Positions 16,678 through 25,296 of a stretch of 64,000 nt of DNA are shown here, one piece after another; within the stretch, counting starts at the first letter, position 1; every line of letters starts with the position of its first letter. The position numbers and the translations under genes were made by a program. Under the pieces are notes generated by a model. That model saw nothing but the letters and a program-made list of their open reading frames with translations. It ran no database searches and was not told the origin of the DNA. The DNA comes from Dermacoccus nishinomiyaensis (GTDB lineage Bacteria; Actinomycetota; Actinomycetes; Actinomycetales; Dermatophilaceae), in contig NZ_UFXX01000001.1 in assembly GCF_900447535.1 (NCBI RefSeq), positions 2,294,001 through 2,358,000 of the forward strand. Reading direction: 5' to 3'.

Positions 16678-18132
16678 ATGGTTCACCTTCTTGCAGCGGA
16701 CGCGACCGGGCCGATCTCCCACGCGTCGTCCGGGCAACTCACCCTCGCGGCGCTCGCCGGCATCGCCGTCGTCGTCCTCGCGATCAGCGCGTTCAAGCTC
16801 CACCCGTTCCTCGGCCTCATCCTCGGCAGCGCGGCGCTCGCCGCCGTCGCCCAGGTGCCAGGCAAGCCCGCCGTCGACAGCTTCACGACCGGTTTCGGCA
16901 AGACCGCCGGCTCCGTCGGTCTGCTCGTCGCCCTCGGTGCGATGATCGGTCAGCTGCTCGCCGACTCCGGCGGCGGCAACGCGATCGTCGACAAGCTCGT
17001 CGGCGGCGTCAAGGCCGCCGCACTGCCGTGGATGATGGCGCTCGTCGCCGCGATCATCGGCCTGCCGATGTTCTTCGAGATCGGCGTCGTCCTGCTCATC
17101 CCGATCGTCCTGTCGGTCGCGCGCCGCACGAAGCAGCCGGTGCTGCTCATCGGCATCCCGGCCCTCGCCGGCCTGTCGGTGCTCCACGGTTTCGTGCCGC
17201 CGCACCCCGGCCCCGTCGCCGCGATCGAGGCCGTCCACGCCAACACCGGCCGCACCCTGCTGTTCGGCATCATCGCCGCCATCCCGACGCTCATCGTCGC
17301 CGGCCCGCTGCTCGGGCGCCTCGTCGCGCGTCTCGTGCCCGTCGATGCTCCTGCGGCGCTCGCTGCCGACGGCTCGGTCCGCGACGCGGGTTCGGGCGCG
17401 CATGGCGGTGGCGAGCACGACGGCGCCACCGCCGTCGACGCGAAGAACGACACGACGCCCACGCGTCGCCCGTCGTTCGGTGCAGCGATCACGTGCATCC
17501 TGCTGCCCGTCGTCCTCATGCTCATCTCGGCCATCGCCGAGATCGCCGGCATGAAGAAGGGCACGGCGCTGTCCGTCATCGAGTTCCTCGGCAACCCGCC
17601 GGTCGCGCTGTTCATCTCGACCATGGTCGCGATGATCCTGCTCGGCGAGGGCGCCGGCCTGTCGATCGCGAAGACGAACGGCATCATGAGCGCGGGCCTG
17701 CCCGCCGTCGCCGGCATCATCCTCATCGTCGCCGCCGGCGGTGGCTTCAAGACGCTCCTCGTCGACGCGGGCGTCGGCAACGTCATCAAGGACTGGGCAG
17801 ACGGCAGCAACTTCTCTCCGCTGCTGCTCGCGTGGCTCGTCGCCGTCGGTATCCGTCTCACGACGGGTTCGGCGACGGTCGCGACGATCACCGCCGCCGG
17901 CATCGTCGCGCCCCTGGTCGCCCACCTCGACGCCAACCAGCTCTCCCTCGTCGTGCTCGCGATCGGCGCCGGCTCGCTGTTCTTCAGCCACGTCAACGAC
18001 GCCGGGTTCTGGCTCGTCAAGGAGTACTTCGGCCTCAGCGTCGTGCAGACCCTCAAGTCGTGGTCGCTCATGGAGACGGTCATCTCCGTCGTCGGCTTCG
18101 CCTGCGTCTGGATCCTGCACCTCATCGTCTGA
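16678..18132 (+). CDS. gntP: Gluconate:H+ symporter, GntP family
   Basis: 484 residues with about 12-14 hydrophobic segments. Imports gluconate, which GntK then phosphorylates. Family motifs include LVALGAMIGQLLADSGG (83-99), GLPMFFEIGVVLLIP (128-142), HGFVPPHPGPVAAI (170-183), GSATVATITAAGI and LFFSHVNDAGFWLVKEYF. Residues ~222-265 form a hydrophilic His/Gly/Asp/Thr-rich loop longer than usual for the family. GGGAAGGG precedes the ATG. A 60-bp palindrome separates it from gntK. Confidence 0.95.
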   Translation: MVHLLAADATGPISHASSGQLTLAALAGIAVVVLAISAFKLHPFLGLILGSAALAAVAQVPGKPAVDSFTTGFGKTAGSVGLLVALGAMIGQLLADSGGGNAIVDKLVGGVKAAALPWMMALVAAIIGLPMFFEIGVVLLIPIVLSVARRTKQPVLLIGIPALAGLSVLHGFVPPHPGPVAAIEAVHANTGRTLLFGIIAAIPTLIVAGPLLGRLVARLVPVDAPAALAADGSVRDAGSGAHGGGEHDGATAVDAKNDTTPTRRPSFGAAITCILLPVVLMLISAIAEIAGMKKGTALSVIEFLGNPPVALFISTMVAMILLGEGAGLSIAKTNGIMSAGLPAVAGIILIVAAGGGFKTLLVDAGVGNVIKDWADGSNFSPLLLAWLVAVGIRLTTGSATVATITAAGIVAPLVAHLDANQLSLVVLAIGAGSLFFSHVNDAGFWLVKEYFGLSVVQTLKSWSLMETVISVVGFACVWILHLIV

Positions 18133-18151
18133 GACGCAGGGCGCTCGCACT

Positions 18152-18211
18152 CACCGAACCCCCTTGCGCGCAGATGCACCCGGGTGCATCTGCGCGCAAG
18201 GGGGTTCGGTG
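18152..18211. repeat. 60-bp perfect palindrome, family B copy 1
   Basis: Bases 18152-18181 are the exact reverse complement of 18182-18211, with no loop. The centre is GCACCC/GGGTGC. The inner part (TGCGCGCAGATGCACC and its complement) recurs with small changes at 54286-54319. It lies 19 bases past the gntP stop and would form a 28-30-bp RNA stem or a DNA cruciform. It may terminate gntP transcription, leaving gntK on its own promoter. Confidence 0.9.
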
Positions 18212-18292
18212 TCCAGGGGCACCGATGTCCGCGAACGGGCCGGTGGCCAGAGCCAGTTCTCGGGTGAAGAATCGAACGTTAGGGTGAAAGGC

Positions 18293-18880
18293 ATGAGCAC
18301 ACAACCGCAGCCCCAGTTCGTCATCGTCATGGGCGTCTCGGGCTCGGGCAAGACGACCGTCGCGACGGGTCTGGCCGACGCCATGGGGTGGACGTACGTC
18401 GAGGGCGACGACCTGCACCCGCAGGCCAACGTCGAGAAGATGCGCGCCGGCATCCCGCTGACGGACGAGGACCGCTGGCCGTGGCTGACGAAGATCGGCG
18501 AGTGGATCGACGAGCACGAGAGCCTCGGCAAGAGCGCCGTCATCACATGCAGTGCGCTCAAGCGCAGCTACCGTGAGCTGCTCCGCGAGGGGCGCCCGAC
18601 GGTGTCGTTCTGCCACGTCGACGTCTCGCGCGAGCAGCTCGAACAGCGTCTCGCCGAGCGCACGGGTCACTACATGCCGGCGTCCCTGCTGCAGAGCCAG
18701 CTCGACACGCTCGAGCCGCTGCAGGCTGACGAGCCGGGCACCACCGTCGAGGCGAAGGGCGGGCAGGAAGCGGTTCTCGCCGAGGTGATGGAATCGCTCC
18801 ACCTCCACGCGCCGGCCAACCCCGAGGCTGCGTACGTCAAGCCGACCGACGCCGGGCCACACGCCGATCACGCGAGCTGA
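18293..18880 (+). CDS. gntK: Gluconokinase
   Basis: 195 residues. Phosphorylates gluconate to 6-phosphogluconate, feeding the pentose phosphate pathway. P-loop MGVSGSGKTT is at 13-22. YVEGDDLHP, ADEDRWPWL-like (TDEDRWPWL), CSALKRSYR and GHYMPASLLQSQLDTLE are all typical of the GntK family. The last ~25 residues are a short extension. ATG at 18293 follows TAGGGT (18280-18285) by seven bases, suggesting a separate leaderless message despite the gntP gene upstream. Confidence 0.95.
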   Translation: MSTQPQPQFVIVMGVSGSGKTTVATGLADAMGWTYVEGDDLHPQANVEKMRAGIPLTDEDRWPWLTKIGEWIDEHESLGKSAVITCSALKRSYRELLREGRPTVSFCHVDVSREQLEQRLAERTGHYMPASLLQSQLDTLEPLQADEPGTTVEAKGGQEAVLAEVMESLHLHAPANPEAAYVKPTDAGPHADHAS

Positions 18881-18897
18881 CGCTTCACTGACCGACC

Positions 18898-18953
18898 GAC
18901 GATGTTGCCCGGGTTCCGGGGCGCCCGCGCCCCGAAACCCGGGCAACATCGTC
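18898..18953. terminator. 27-bp stem between convergent gntK and mutY (family C)
   Basis: Arms 18898-18924 and 18927-18953 pair over 27 positions with one mismatch and a two-base loop. The outer arms read GACGATGTTGCCCGGG and its complement. The GATGTTG arm start also appears in the hairpin at 23779-23828. Confidence 0.7.
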
Positions 18954-18968
18954 GTCTGAGGGGGTGGC

Positions 18969-19865
18969 TCAGCGGCGGCCGGGCAGCGCGAACAGCTCGT
19001 CGTCGAGGGGGTCGACGAGACCGTCCTCGATGAGCGATGAGAGGCAGCGCTCGCGCTGGGCGTCGTCGTCCCAGGCCTCGTCGAGGCGGGCGCGTTCGAC
19101 GGGGCCGTGCGCCTCGCGCAGCACCGCGAGCAGCTTGCCGCGCACCATCCGATCGGTGCCGGCCCAGGCCTGCGCACGCCGGGCGGGGCCGTCGTAGACG
19201 GGCGCGCCCGCGAGCTGCCAGGCGCAGGCGTCGATGATCGGGCAGGTGCCGCAGGCGGGGGCCTTCGCGGTGCACACGACCGCTCCGAACTCCATCGACG
19301 CGGCGTTCCACAGCACGTGATCGTCCTGCGGCAGCAGCAGCGCGGCGAGTCGGCGTTCTGCGGCGCTCAGGTTGGGTCGGGGGAACTCGACGCCGGTCAC
19401 CGTACGCGCCTCGACGCGTCGGATGTTCGTGTCGATGACGGTGACGCGCTCACCGAACGCGAACGACGCGACGGCCGCTGCCGTGTACTCGCCGACGCCG
19501 GGCAGCGCGAGCAGGTCGTCGTGCGTCGACGGCACCTCGCCGCCGTGCCGTTCGACCATCGTGACGGCGGCGTCGTGCAGCCGCAGGGCACGACGCGGGT
19601 AGCCGAGGCGGCCCCAGTGGCGGACGGCCTCGCCTGGCGCGGCGGCCGCCAGGTCCGACGGGGTGGGCCAGCGCTCGAGCCATTCCTGCCAGATCGGAGC
19701 CACGCGCGCGACGGGCGTCTGCTGGCTCATGACCTCGGACAGGAAGATGCCCCACGGTGTCGTGTCGGGGGAGCGCCATGGCAGCGGGCGCGCGGCATCG
19801 AGGAACCAGGCGTTGAGACGTGCGACGAGGTCGTCGCGCTGTGCCTCCGGAAGCAGCGTGCTCAC
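18969..19865 (-). CDS. mutY: A/G-specific adenine DNA glycosylase
   Basis: 298 residues. Removes adenine mispaired with 8-oxoguanine. Catalytic Glu44 lies in SEVMSQQTPVARV and Asp145 in VIDTNIRRVEAR. The helix-hairpin-helix is LPGVGEYTAAAVASFA (121-136). The [4Fe-4S] cysteines are C198, C205, C208 and C214 (C-X6-C-X2-C-X5-C). The C-terminal NUDIX-like 8-oxoG-recognition domain of longer MutY proteins is absent, as is common in actinobacteria. Its start overlaps the disA stop by four bases. Confidence 0.95.
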   Translation of the reverse strand: MSTLLPEAQRDDLVARLNAWFLDAARPLPWRSPDTTPWGIFLSEVMSQQTPVARVAPIWQEWLERWPTPSDLAAAAPGEAVRHWGRLGYPRRALRLHDAAVTMVERHGGEVPSTHDDLLALPGVGEYTAAAVASFAFGERVTVIDTNIRRVEARTVTGVEFPRPNLSAAERRLAALLLPQDDHVLWNAASMEFGAVVCTAKAPACGTCPIIDACAWQLAGAPVYDGPARRAQAWAGTDRMVRGKLLAVLREAHGPVERARLDEAWDDDAQRERCLSSLIEDGLVDPLDDELFALPGRR

Positions 19866-20959
19866 ACGTAGCGTTCGAGGATGCTGCTCTCGGCGAGGCG
19901 CGAGAGCCCTTCGCGCACGGCGCGGGCGCGCGATTCGCCGACGCCGTCAACGGTGAGCAGGTCGTCGAAGTCCGCGGCGAGCAGGGCCTGCAGGCTGCCG
20001 AAATGGTCGACGAGTCGGTCGATGATCGCGCCGGGCAGGCGCGGCACCTTCGACAGCAACCGGTAGCCGCGCGGAGTGACGAGGGCGTCGAGCGCGTCAC
20101 CCGCGACGGCGAAGCCGACCGCGCGCGCGTTGGCGCTGATGTCGATGAGGTCGTCGCTGCTCAGCGAGGCGAGGTTCGCGTCGGCCTGTTCGAGCGTGTA
20201 GCCGTCGCGTGAGGATTCCAGGTAGTCACGGATGACAAGTTCACGGTCGTTGCCGAGGGCGCCGATGAGTTCCTGCAGCTGCAGGTCGATAAGGCGTCCG
20301 TCGGTGCCGAGTTCGACGACGTAGGAGGAGATCTCCTCGCTGATACGCCGCACCATCTCGAGGCGCTGAAGCACCTGGGCGACGTCACGCACCGTCACCA
20401 AGTCTTCGATCTCGAGAGCGGAGAGGGAGCCAGTGACCTCGTCGAGGCGCTTCTTGTAACGCTCGAGCGTCTGCAGCGCCTGCCCGGCGCGCGACAGGAT
20501 CGCGGGCGAGCCCTCGAGCACGTGACGCATGCCGCCGACGTACACGGCGATGATCTGCATCGACTGGCTGACGGAGATGACGGGGAAACCGGTCTGCTTC
20601 GCGACACGTTCGGCCGTGCGGTGACGGGTGCCGGACTCGCGCGTCTCGATGCTCGAATCGGGGACGAACTGGATCGCCGCACCGATGATCTTCTCCAGGC
20701 CAGAGCTGACGACGATGCCGCCGTCCATCTTCGCGAGTTCGCGCAGGCGCGTCGCGGAGAAGTCGATGTTGATCGGGAAGCCGCCCGTCGAGATCTTGTC
20801 GACGACGTCGTCGTGCCCGACGACGATGAGCGCTCCGGTGCGCCCGCGCAGGATGCGTTCGAGAGCGTCGCGCAGTTCGGTGCCGGGAGCGATGGCGGCG
20901 AGGGTCTCCCAGAGCAGGGCCTCGTTGGATCGCTCAGTCACACTTGCCTCTTTTGCCAT
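19862..20959 (-). CDS. disA: DisA, diadenylate cyclase / DNA integrity scanning protein
   Basis: 365 residues from the ATG at 20959. Octameric enzyme making cyclic di-AMP from two ATP and sensing branched DNA. The DAC domain covers ~10-145, with MDGG (78-81) and the nucleotide-contacting RHRTAERVAKQT (112-123). A helical spine follows, then a C-terminal helix-hairpin-helix DNA-binding domain (LLTVDGVGESRARAVREGL). An upstream in-frame start at 20986 would add nine residues not typical of the family. Co-transcribed with mutY; disA, mutY and radA are neighbours in many actinobacteria. Confidence 0.96.
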   Translation of the reverse strand: MAKEASVTERSNEALLWETLAAIAPGTELRDALERILRGRTGALIVVGHDDVVDKISTGGFPINIDFSATRLRELAKMDGGIVVSSGLEKIIGAAIQFVPDSSIETRESGTRHRTAERVAKQTGFPVISVSQSMQIIAVYVGGMRHVLEGSPAILSRAGQALQTLERYKKRLDEVTGSLSALEIEDLVTVRDVAQVLQRLEMVRRISEEISSYVVELGTDGRLIDLQLQELIGALGNDRELVIRDYLESSRDGYTLEQADANLASLSSDDLIDISANARAVGFAVAGDALDALVTPRGYRLLSKVPRLPGAIIDRLVDHFGSLQALLAADFDDLLTVDGVGESRARAVREGLSRLAESSILERYV

Positions 20960-21009
20960 GACCCACCTGCTCGTCTCGTTCCTCACCCACCGTGAACTCT
21001 ACTGACTGC

Positions 21010-21062
21010 GGGTGCGCGCGAGCACGCGCCGACATCACATCGTGACGTGGCGGCGCGCACCC
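21010..21062 (-). terminator. Hairpin 3' of the citE-like gene
   Basis: GGGTGCGCGC (21010-21019) and GCGCGCACCC (21053-21062) pair, with further pairing of CGCC/GGCG and TCAC/GTGA inside. It lies between the citE-like stop and disA. Confidence 0.55.
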
Positions 21063-21091
21063 ACCCGCTCAGGTGTCGCGATGTCTGCTGA

Positions 21092-21937
21092 TCAGACCGT
21101 CCAGAGCCCGTAGGACTCACCGAGATTGCGGATCTTCTGCGCTCGTGCCAGGCGCGGCGCGTAGCTGCCGTCGCGTGTACCGCCGCCGTGCTCGTGCGAG
21201 TCGAGCAGTTCGGCGGCCCACTCGATCTCAGAGTGGCTGGGGGACAGGCCACGGTTGATCGGGTCGGTCTGGTCGATGCGCAGCGTCAGCTTGCCCGTCA
21301 TGCCCATGTTCTGGGTGACCTTGCACGCCTCGAGCAGCTCGTCCTCGGAGTCGGTGAGGGTCGGGCCGTCGATCGGACCGGGCAGCTGGCCGACGCGGGA
21401 GGCGACGACGAGCTTGGAGCGCGCGTACGCGAGCGCCATCGGGTCGGCGCCCGCGCCGGTGTCGCGGCGGAAGTCGCCGACACCGAACGCGAGGCGGAAG
21501 GTGCCCGGGGCGGACGCGATCGACGTTGCGTTCTCGATGCCGATGGCCGACTCGACGAGCGCGAGGACGGGGGTTCCCGGGTTGAGGCGCATCGCCGTGA
21601 GCGTGACGTGCTCGGGCTTCTCCGTCTTCGCCAGCATGACGCCGCGCAGGCCGGGGATGCCGTGGAGGGCGTTGAGGTCGTCCTCCCAGAACTCGGTGTT
21701 GATGTCGTTGATGCGCACCCAACCGGTCGCGCCGTCCTCGAGGGCCTTGACGACGTTGTCGCGCGCCGTGGACTTGTCGGCCGCAGGCGCGGCATCCTCG
21801 ATGTCGAAGATGACGGAATCGGCCTCGGAGGCGAGGGCCGCGTCGAAGAGTTCGGGCTTCATGGCGCTGGCGAGCAGCCAGCTACGGGACAGCTGCGCGG
21901 GCAGAGCGGCAGCGCGGGCGTTACGTCCGGAAAACAC
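21092..21937 (-). CDS. HpcH/HpaI aldolase / citrate-lyase beta-subunit family protein (CoA ester lyase-like)
   Basis: 281 residues, a TIM barrel of the CitE-like family. SWLLASAMKPELFDAAL, DSVIFDIEDAAPAADK (metal and CoA region), VRINDINTEFW and ALVESAIGIENA are recognisable. Family members cleave acyl-CoA esters such as citramalyl-, malyl- or methylmalyl-CoA; no citDEFG partners are near, so it is not a citrate lyase complex subunit. GTG at 21937 has GAGGA eight bases upstream. Confidence 0.8.
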   Translation of the reverse strand: MFSGRNARAAALPAQLSRSWLLASAMKPELFDAALASEADSVIFDIEDAAPAADKSTARDNVVKALEDGATGWVRINDINTEFWEDDLNALHGIPGLRGVMLAKTEKPEHVTLTAMRLNPGTPVLALVESAIGIENATSIASAPGTFRLAFGVGDFRRDTGAGADPMALAYARSKLVVASRVGQLPGPIDGPTLTDSEDELLEACKVTQNMGMTGKLTLRIDQTDPINRGLSPSHSEIEWAAELLDSHEHGGGTRDGSYAPRLARAQKIRNLGESYGLWTV

Positions 21938-22295
21938 GTCTGGTTCATCCTCAGGTCGTCGTCGTACTCGGCGCAGCCATGCGGCGCGCTCGATGCCTCT
22001 GGCACCTTAGTGCCGGGTTTGGGTTACTTCGCAGTACCGATCGCGGCCTGTGATGGTGGCCACACGTGGTGAGGGGTTGTCTTCCAGGTTAGGGAAACCG
22101 TGGCCGGGGTGGGCGGATGGATCACGTCGTGGTCGGTGGGGGTGCTGATGGTCGACTGGGATGTCTCGGGCGTGGTGGCGGGGCGGCTGCGTCACGTGGG
22201 TGAGGATGAGTCAGTCGTGACTGACTCGTCGGGACGTAAGTGACTCAACTGGCCGGTGGGAATCCGGGCCCTCGGGGCATCGCTGACCGGGCCGC
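21938..22295. other. Intergenic region, no gene recognised
   Basis: 358 bases between radA (3' end) and the citE-like gene (5' end). A 20-bp palindrome (22208-22227) is near the radA end. A lone iron-box-like string AGGTTAGGGAAACC (22086-22099) and some short AT-richer runs are visible. A 62-codon minus-strand reading frame (22007-22195) shows no family resemblance. Confidence 0.5.
22208..22227 (-). terminator. Short palindrome 3' of radA
   Basis: GAGTCAGTC, GT, GACTGACTC: a nine-pair inverted repeat 69 bases past the radA stop. It could be a terminator or a protein-binding site. Confidence 0.4.
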
Positions 22296-23675
22296 TCAAT
22301 CACCTGATGCCGTTCCGACGGCACGCATCGCCGAGCCGAGGTCGGCGCACTCGGCGATGCGCATGCCCGCGGGGGTCTTCTCGGTGCCGAGCGACCCGGC
22401 AGGAATGATCGCCTTGTCGAACCCGATGCGCGCCGCCTCGGCGAGACGCCGCGCCACACCGCTGACGGCGCGGATGTCTCCCGAAAGTCCCACCTCGCCG
22501 ACGGCGATGAGCCCCGCCGGCAGCGGTTTCTCCTGCGCCGAACTGAGCAGGGACAACGCGACGGCGAGGTCGGACGCCGGTTCGCTCAGCTTCGCGCCCC
22601 CGACCGTCGAGACGTAGCAGTCGGCACGGCTGACAGGGGCACCCGCGCGGCGTTCGAGGACGGCGAGGATCATGGCGGTCCTCGAGGAGTCGACCCCTGA
22701 CGTCGTGCGGCGCGGCGAACCACCTGCCGACGGCGCGACGAGCGCCTGTACCTCCGTCACGAGTGGTCGGCGACCCTCGAGCGTCACCGTGACGCACGTA
22801 CCAGCGACGGGCTTGTCGCGCGAGGTGAGGAACAGTGAGCTCGGGTCCGACAGACCCTGGATGCCGCCGTCGGACAGGTCGAAGCAACCGACCTCGTCGG
22901 TCGGCCCGTAGCGGTTCTTGACCGCGCGCACGAGCCGCAGACGCGAGTGACGTTCGCCCTCGAAGGTGATGACGACGTCGACGAGGTGCTCCAACAGACG
23001 GGGGCCGGCGATCGAACCGTCCTTCGTCACGTGCCCGACGAGCACCGTCGAGATGTTGCGGGCTTTCGCCACCTGGATGATGGCGGCCGCGACCTCGCGC
23101 ACCTGCGAGACGTTGCCGGCCGAACCGTCGACCTCGGCGCTCGCGATCGTCTGCACGGAGTCGATGACGAGGAACGTCGGTTGGACCGCATCGATGTGCG
23201 CGAGCACGGTGGCGAGGTCGGTCTCGCTCGCGAGGTAGAGCGTGTCGGCGACCGCGTCCGTGCGGTCGGCGCGCAGACGCACCTGCGCCGCGGATTCCTC
23301 GCCGCTGACGTAGAGCACCTTCGTGTCAGCGCGCGCCGCGCGCGCGGCGACGTCGAGCAGCAGCGTCGACTTGCCGATGCCCGGCTCTCCCGCGACGAGC
23401 ATGACGGCGCCCGGTACGAGGCCACCACCCAGGACGCGGTCGAACTCGCCGACGCCCGTCGTCGTGACGGACGCCTTCGTCGCGTCCACGTCGCCGATCG
23501 GCTTGGCCGGGTTGGCCACCTTCGACGCGGCCTGGGTGCGAACGGCGACGGGCCCGCCGACCTCCTCGACGGTGCCCCACGCCTGACACTCACCGCATCG
23601 CCCGACCCACTTGACCGTCTGCCACCCACACTCGGTGCAGCGGTACGTCGTTCGCTTCGAAGCCTTGCTCGCCAT
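22296..23675 (-). CDS. radA: RadA/Sms DNA branch-migration protein
   Basis: 459 residues from the ATG at 23675. RecA-like helicase acting in recombinational repair. The N-terminal zinc finger is CTECGW...CGECQAW (about 12-33). Walker A GEPGIGKSTLLL is near 97-108, KNRYGPTDEVGCFD is the RadA-specific KNRFG motif, and a Lon-protease-like domain fills the C-terminus. The choice of start is supported by TAGGGT (23688-23683) seven bases upstream; a longer frame begins ten codons earlier. Confidence 0.96.
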   Translation of the reverse strand: MASKASKRTTYRCTECGWQTVKWVGRCGECQAWGTVEEVGGPVAVRTQAASKVANPAKPIGDVDATKASVTTTGVGEFDRVLGGGLVPGAVMLVAGEPGIGKSTLLLDVAARAARADTKVLYVSGEESAAQVRLRADRTDAVADTLYLASETDLATVLAHIDAVQPTFLVIDSVQTIASAEVDGSAGNVSQVREVAAAIIQVAKARNISTVLVGHVTKDGSIAGPRLLEHLVDVVITFEGERHSRLRLVRAVKNRYGPTDEVGCFDLSDGGIQGLSDPSSLFLTSRDKPVAGTCVTVTLEGRRPLVTEVQALVAPSAGGSPRRTTSGVDSSRTAMILAVLERRAGAPVSRADCYVSTVGGAKLSEPASDLAVALSLLSSAQEKPLPAGLIAVGEVGLSGDIRAVSGVARRLAEAARIGFDKAIIPAGSLGTEKTPAGMRIAECADLGSAMRAVGTASGD

Positions 23676-23778
23676 GGTCGAAACCCTAGACGCGAGCGCC
23701 GACAACCCCGGAATGGCGGGTAATCCTGCGCTCAGCCGCCCCGGGAGCGTCCTTCGCCCCCTCAGCCACCACCGTCGC

Positions 23779-23828
23779 GATGTTGTGTCATCAAAGCGTG
23801 AAATGGCGCGCGTTCACGACGCAACATC
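23779..23828 (-). terminator. Nested hairpin 3' of the hicB pseudogene (family C relative)
   Basis: Outer arms GATGTTGTGTC (23779-23789) and GACGCAACATC (23818-23828) pair with one G-U; inner CGTGAA (23797-23802) pairs with TTCACG (23813-23818). The GATGTTG arm start is the same as in the gntK/mutY palindrome. Confidence 0.45.
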
Positions 23829-23861
23829 CGCAGACTCGGGAGGCAGTCACGCCACAGCTCG

Positions 23862-24198
23862 TCACGTCGCCAGTTTGCTCACGACGTATTGGTTGAGGCT
23901 GACATTCTGTTGGGCCGACTCCCGCGCCAGTCGACGGTGAAGCTCCTGCGGCAGTCGGACGTTGAACTTTCCCGAGTACGTCCGTCGCGAAAGAGGCGGC
24001 GGTTCTTCACCCGACGTGCGCATGTCGGTCAGGTCATCGTCCACCAAGGTGGTGATGCCCGGTGAGCGCGGCCGTCTGGGAGTCGGCCAGCCATGAGAGC
24101 GAGGGGAACTCTGCGCAGGTGGCAACGAACGCGCCATCTTCCGATGACCAGAACACGCGGTAGTCGTACTCGGCGGCAGAGGGGACGGTCGCGTTCAC
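23862..24198 (-). pseudogene. HicB-family antitoxin, frameshifted
   Basis: The N-terminal half (YDYRVFWSSEDGAFVATC then AEFPSLSWLADSQTAAL) is the HicB-like partial RNase H fold. The C-terminal half (YSGKFNVRLPQELHRRLA then ESAQQNVSLNQYVVSKL) is the ribbon-helix-helix DNA-binding part. They are in different frames. Reading through needs one base removed from the GGG run at about 24058-24060 (CCC on the plus strand), which would give AALTGITTLVDDDLTDM. Either the antitoxin is broken or there is a sequencing error in a homopolymer. The GTG start at 24198 overlaps a short upstream frame. No complete HicA toxin is adjacent. Confidence 0.7.
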
Positions 24199-24347
24199 GG
24201 CACAGTGCTCCCCTGGGGCTTGGCGGCGGCGTCGAGGGCTCGCTTCGCCCGTCGCCACATCCCAATGTTTCCACGGTCACGGTACTGAACGCCAAGGTGT
24301 GAGCCGGCCATGCCTGCCGCCCCACCGAGCACGACATCCTCATGCAC
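24195..24347 (-). CDS. 50-residue open frame coupled to hicB
   Basis: Starts at GTG 24347, just after the stop of the cysteine-rich gene and in its frame, and ends at 24195, overlapping the hicB GTG as GTGA. Product begins VHEDVVLGGAAGMAGSHL and contains GNIGMWRRAKRALDAAAK, a basic helix. I recognise no family. Position suggests a toxin remnant or a small partner of HicB, but it may be non-coding. Confidence 0.3.
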   Translation of the reverse strand: MHEDVVLGGAAGMAGSHLGVQYRDRGNIGMWRRAKRALDAAAKPQGSTVP

Positions 24348-24356
24348 GACAGCGCG

Positions 24357-25208
24357 TCAGCGGCCCTGCGCCTCCAGCGTCGCGGGATGCACGTACAGCG
24401 GCAGCAGGTCGCGTCCGGCAGGTGTGACGGCCAGCGCGGCAGCCGCTGCGAGGTGCGCCTCGCAGTACGTGACGAGCACGTCGTAGGCGGCCTGGCCCAT
24501 GAGCTCGACCAATTCGGGTCGCTGCGAGACGTAGACCGGCTCGGCTCCCACGTGCGCCTCGGAGTTGCCCGAGCAGTACCAGTCGAGGTCGTGCCCGCCC
24601 GAACCCCATCCGCGACGGTCGTACTCGGCGATCGTCGTCTCGAGATACTCCTCACCGTCGGGCAGCGTCACGCGACGATACGAACGTCGGATCGGCAACT
24701 GCCAGCACACCTCGGGCTTGAGCGACCACGGCTCGACGCCCGTCGCCCACGCCTTCTGATGCAGCGCGCAACCCAGGCCGGGGCCGGCCGTCCTCACGTC
24801 GTCCGAACCCTCCACCGACGAGGTGACGTCACCGAATCCCGGCCGGTTCAAGAAGATGCAGGCACCCTCGACGACGCGCGTCTTGCGGTCGCCGTCCTCG
24901 TCGACCTCGACCCAGCCGTCAGCCGAGTGGCCCTCGTCGTAGAACTGCCATTCGTCGCGGGTCAACGTCTTCATGACCGACGCGGTGTGCGCCTCGTCCT
25001 CGTCGCCGGTGAAGTGCGCGCCGAGCACGCAGCATCCCAGGTCGGGCTTCGACGCATCGATGCCGCAGCATCCGTCGCCGAACGTGCACGTCCAGTTCGA
25101 CGTCAACCACGTGAGGTCGCAGCGGAAGCGCTCGACGGCGTCCGCCTCGCTCGCCGGGTCGTCGAACTCGACCCAGGTGCGCGGTATCTCGAGATCGCAT
25201 TCAGCCAC
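24357..25208 (-). CDS. Cysteine-rich protein, zinc/iron-chelating (YkgJ/CxxCxxCC-like)
   Basis: 283 residues. The N-terminal region holds closely spaced cysteines ([19 protein letters not shown], about 37-55, then [16 protein letters not shown]). Further Cys/His follow at [11 protein letters not shown] and [11 protein letters not shown], so a metal or Fe-S site is likely. It resembles a conserved actinobacterial family of unknown role. The GTG at 25208 is chosen because TATCAT lies seven bases upstream (25221-25216); a longer frame upstream has no support. Confidence 0.65.
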   Translation of the reverse strand: MAECDLEIPRTWVEFDDPASEADAVERFRCDLTWLTSNWTCTFGDGCCGIDASKPDLGCCVLGAHFTGDEDEAHTASVMKTLTRDEWQFYDEGHSADGWVEVDEDGDRKTRVVEGACIFLNRPGFGDVTSSVEGSDDVRTAGPGLGCALHQKAWATGVEPWSLKPEVCWQLPIRRSYRRVTLPDGEEYLETTIAEYDRRGWGSGGHDLDWYCSGNSEAHVGAEPVYVSQRPELVELMGQAAYDVLVTYCEAHLAAAAALAVTPAGRDLLPLYVHPATLEAQGR

Positions 25209-25296
25209 GCCCGCGATGATAGGTGCTCGCCGCCCGGCGCGGGTATCGTCGAGGTCCCGCCGCAGACACCCGTGACGCCGACAGGGGAGGCCACGC

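Noticed and set aside
21092-21937. Citrate lyase beta subunit
   Set aside because: No citD, citF, citC, citX or citG near it, so the general CoA-ester-lyase family name is safer.
22086-22099. DtxR/IdeR iron box
   Set aside because: AGGTTAGGGAAACC matches one half well but the second half is broken; neighbours are not iron genes.
22007-22195. 62-codon minus-strand frame between radA and the citE-like gene
   Set aside because: His/Pro/Arg-rich translation without start signals or similarity.
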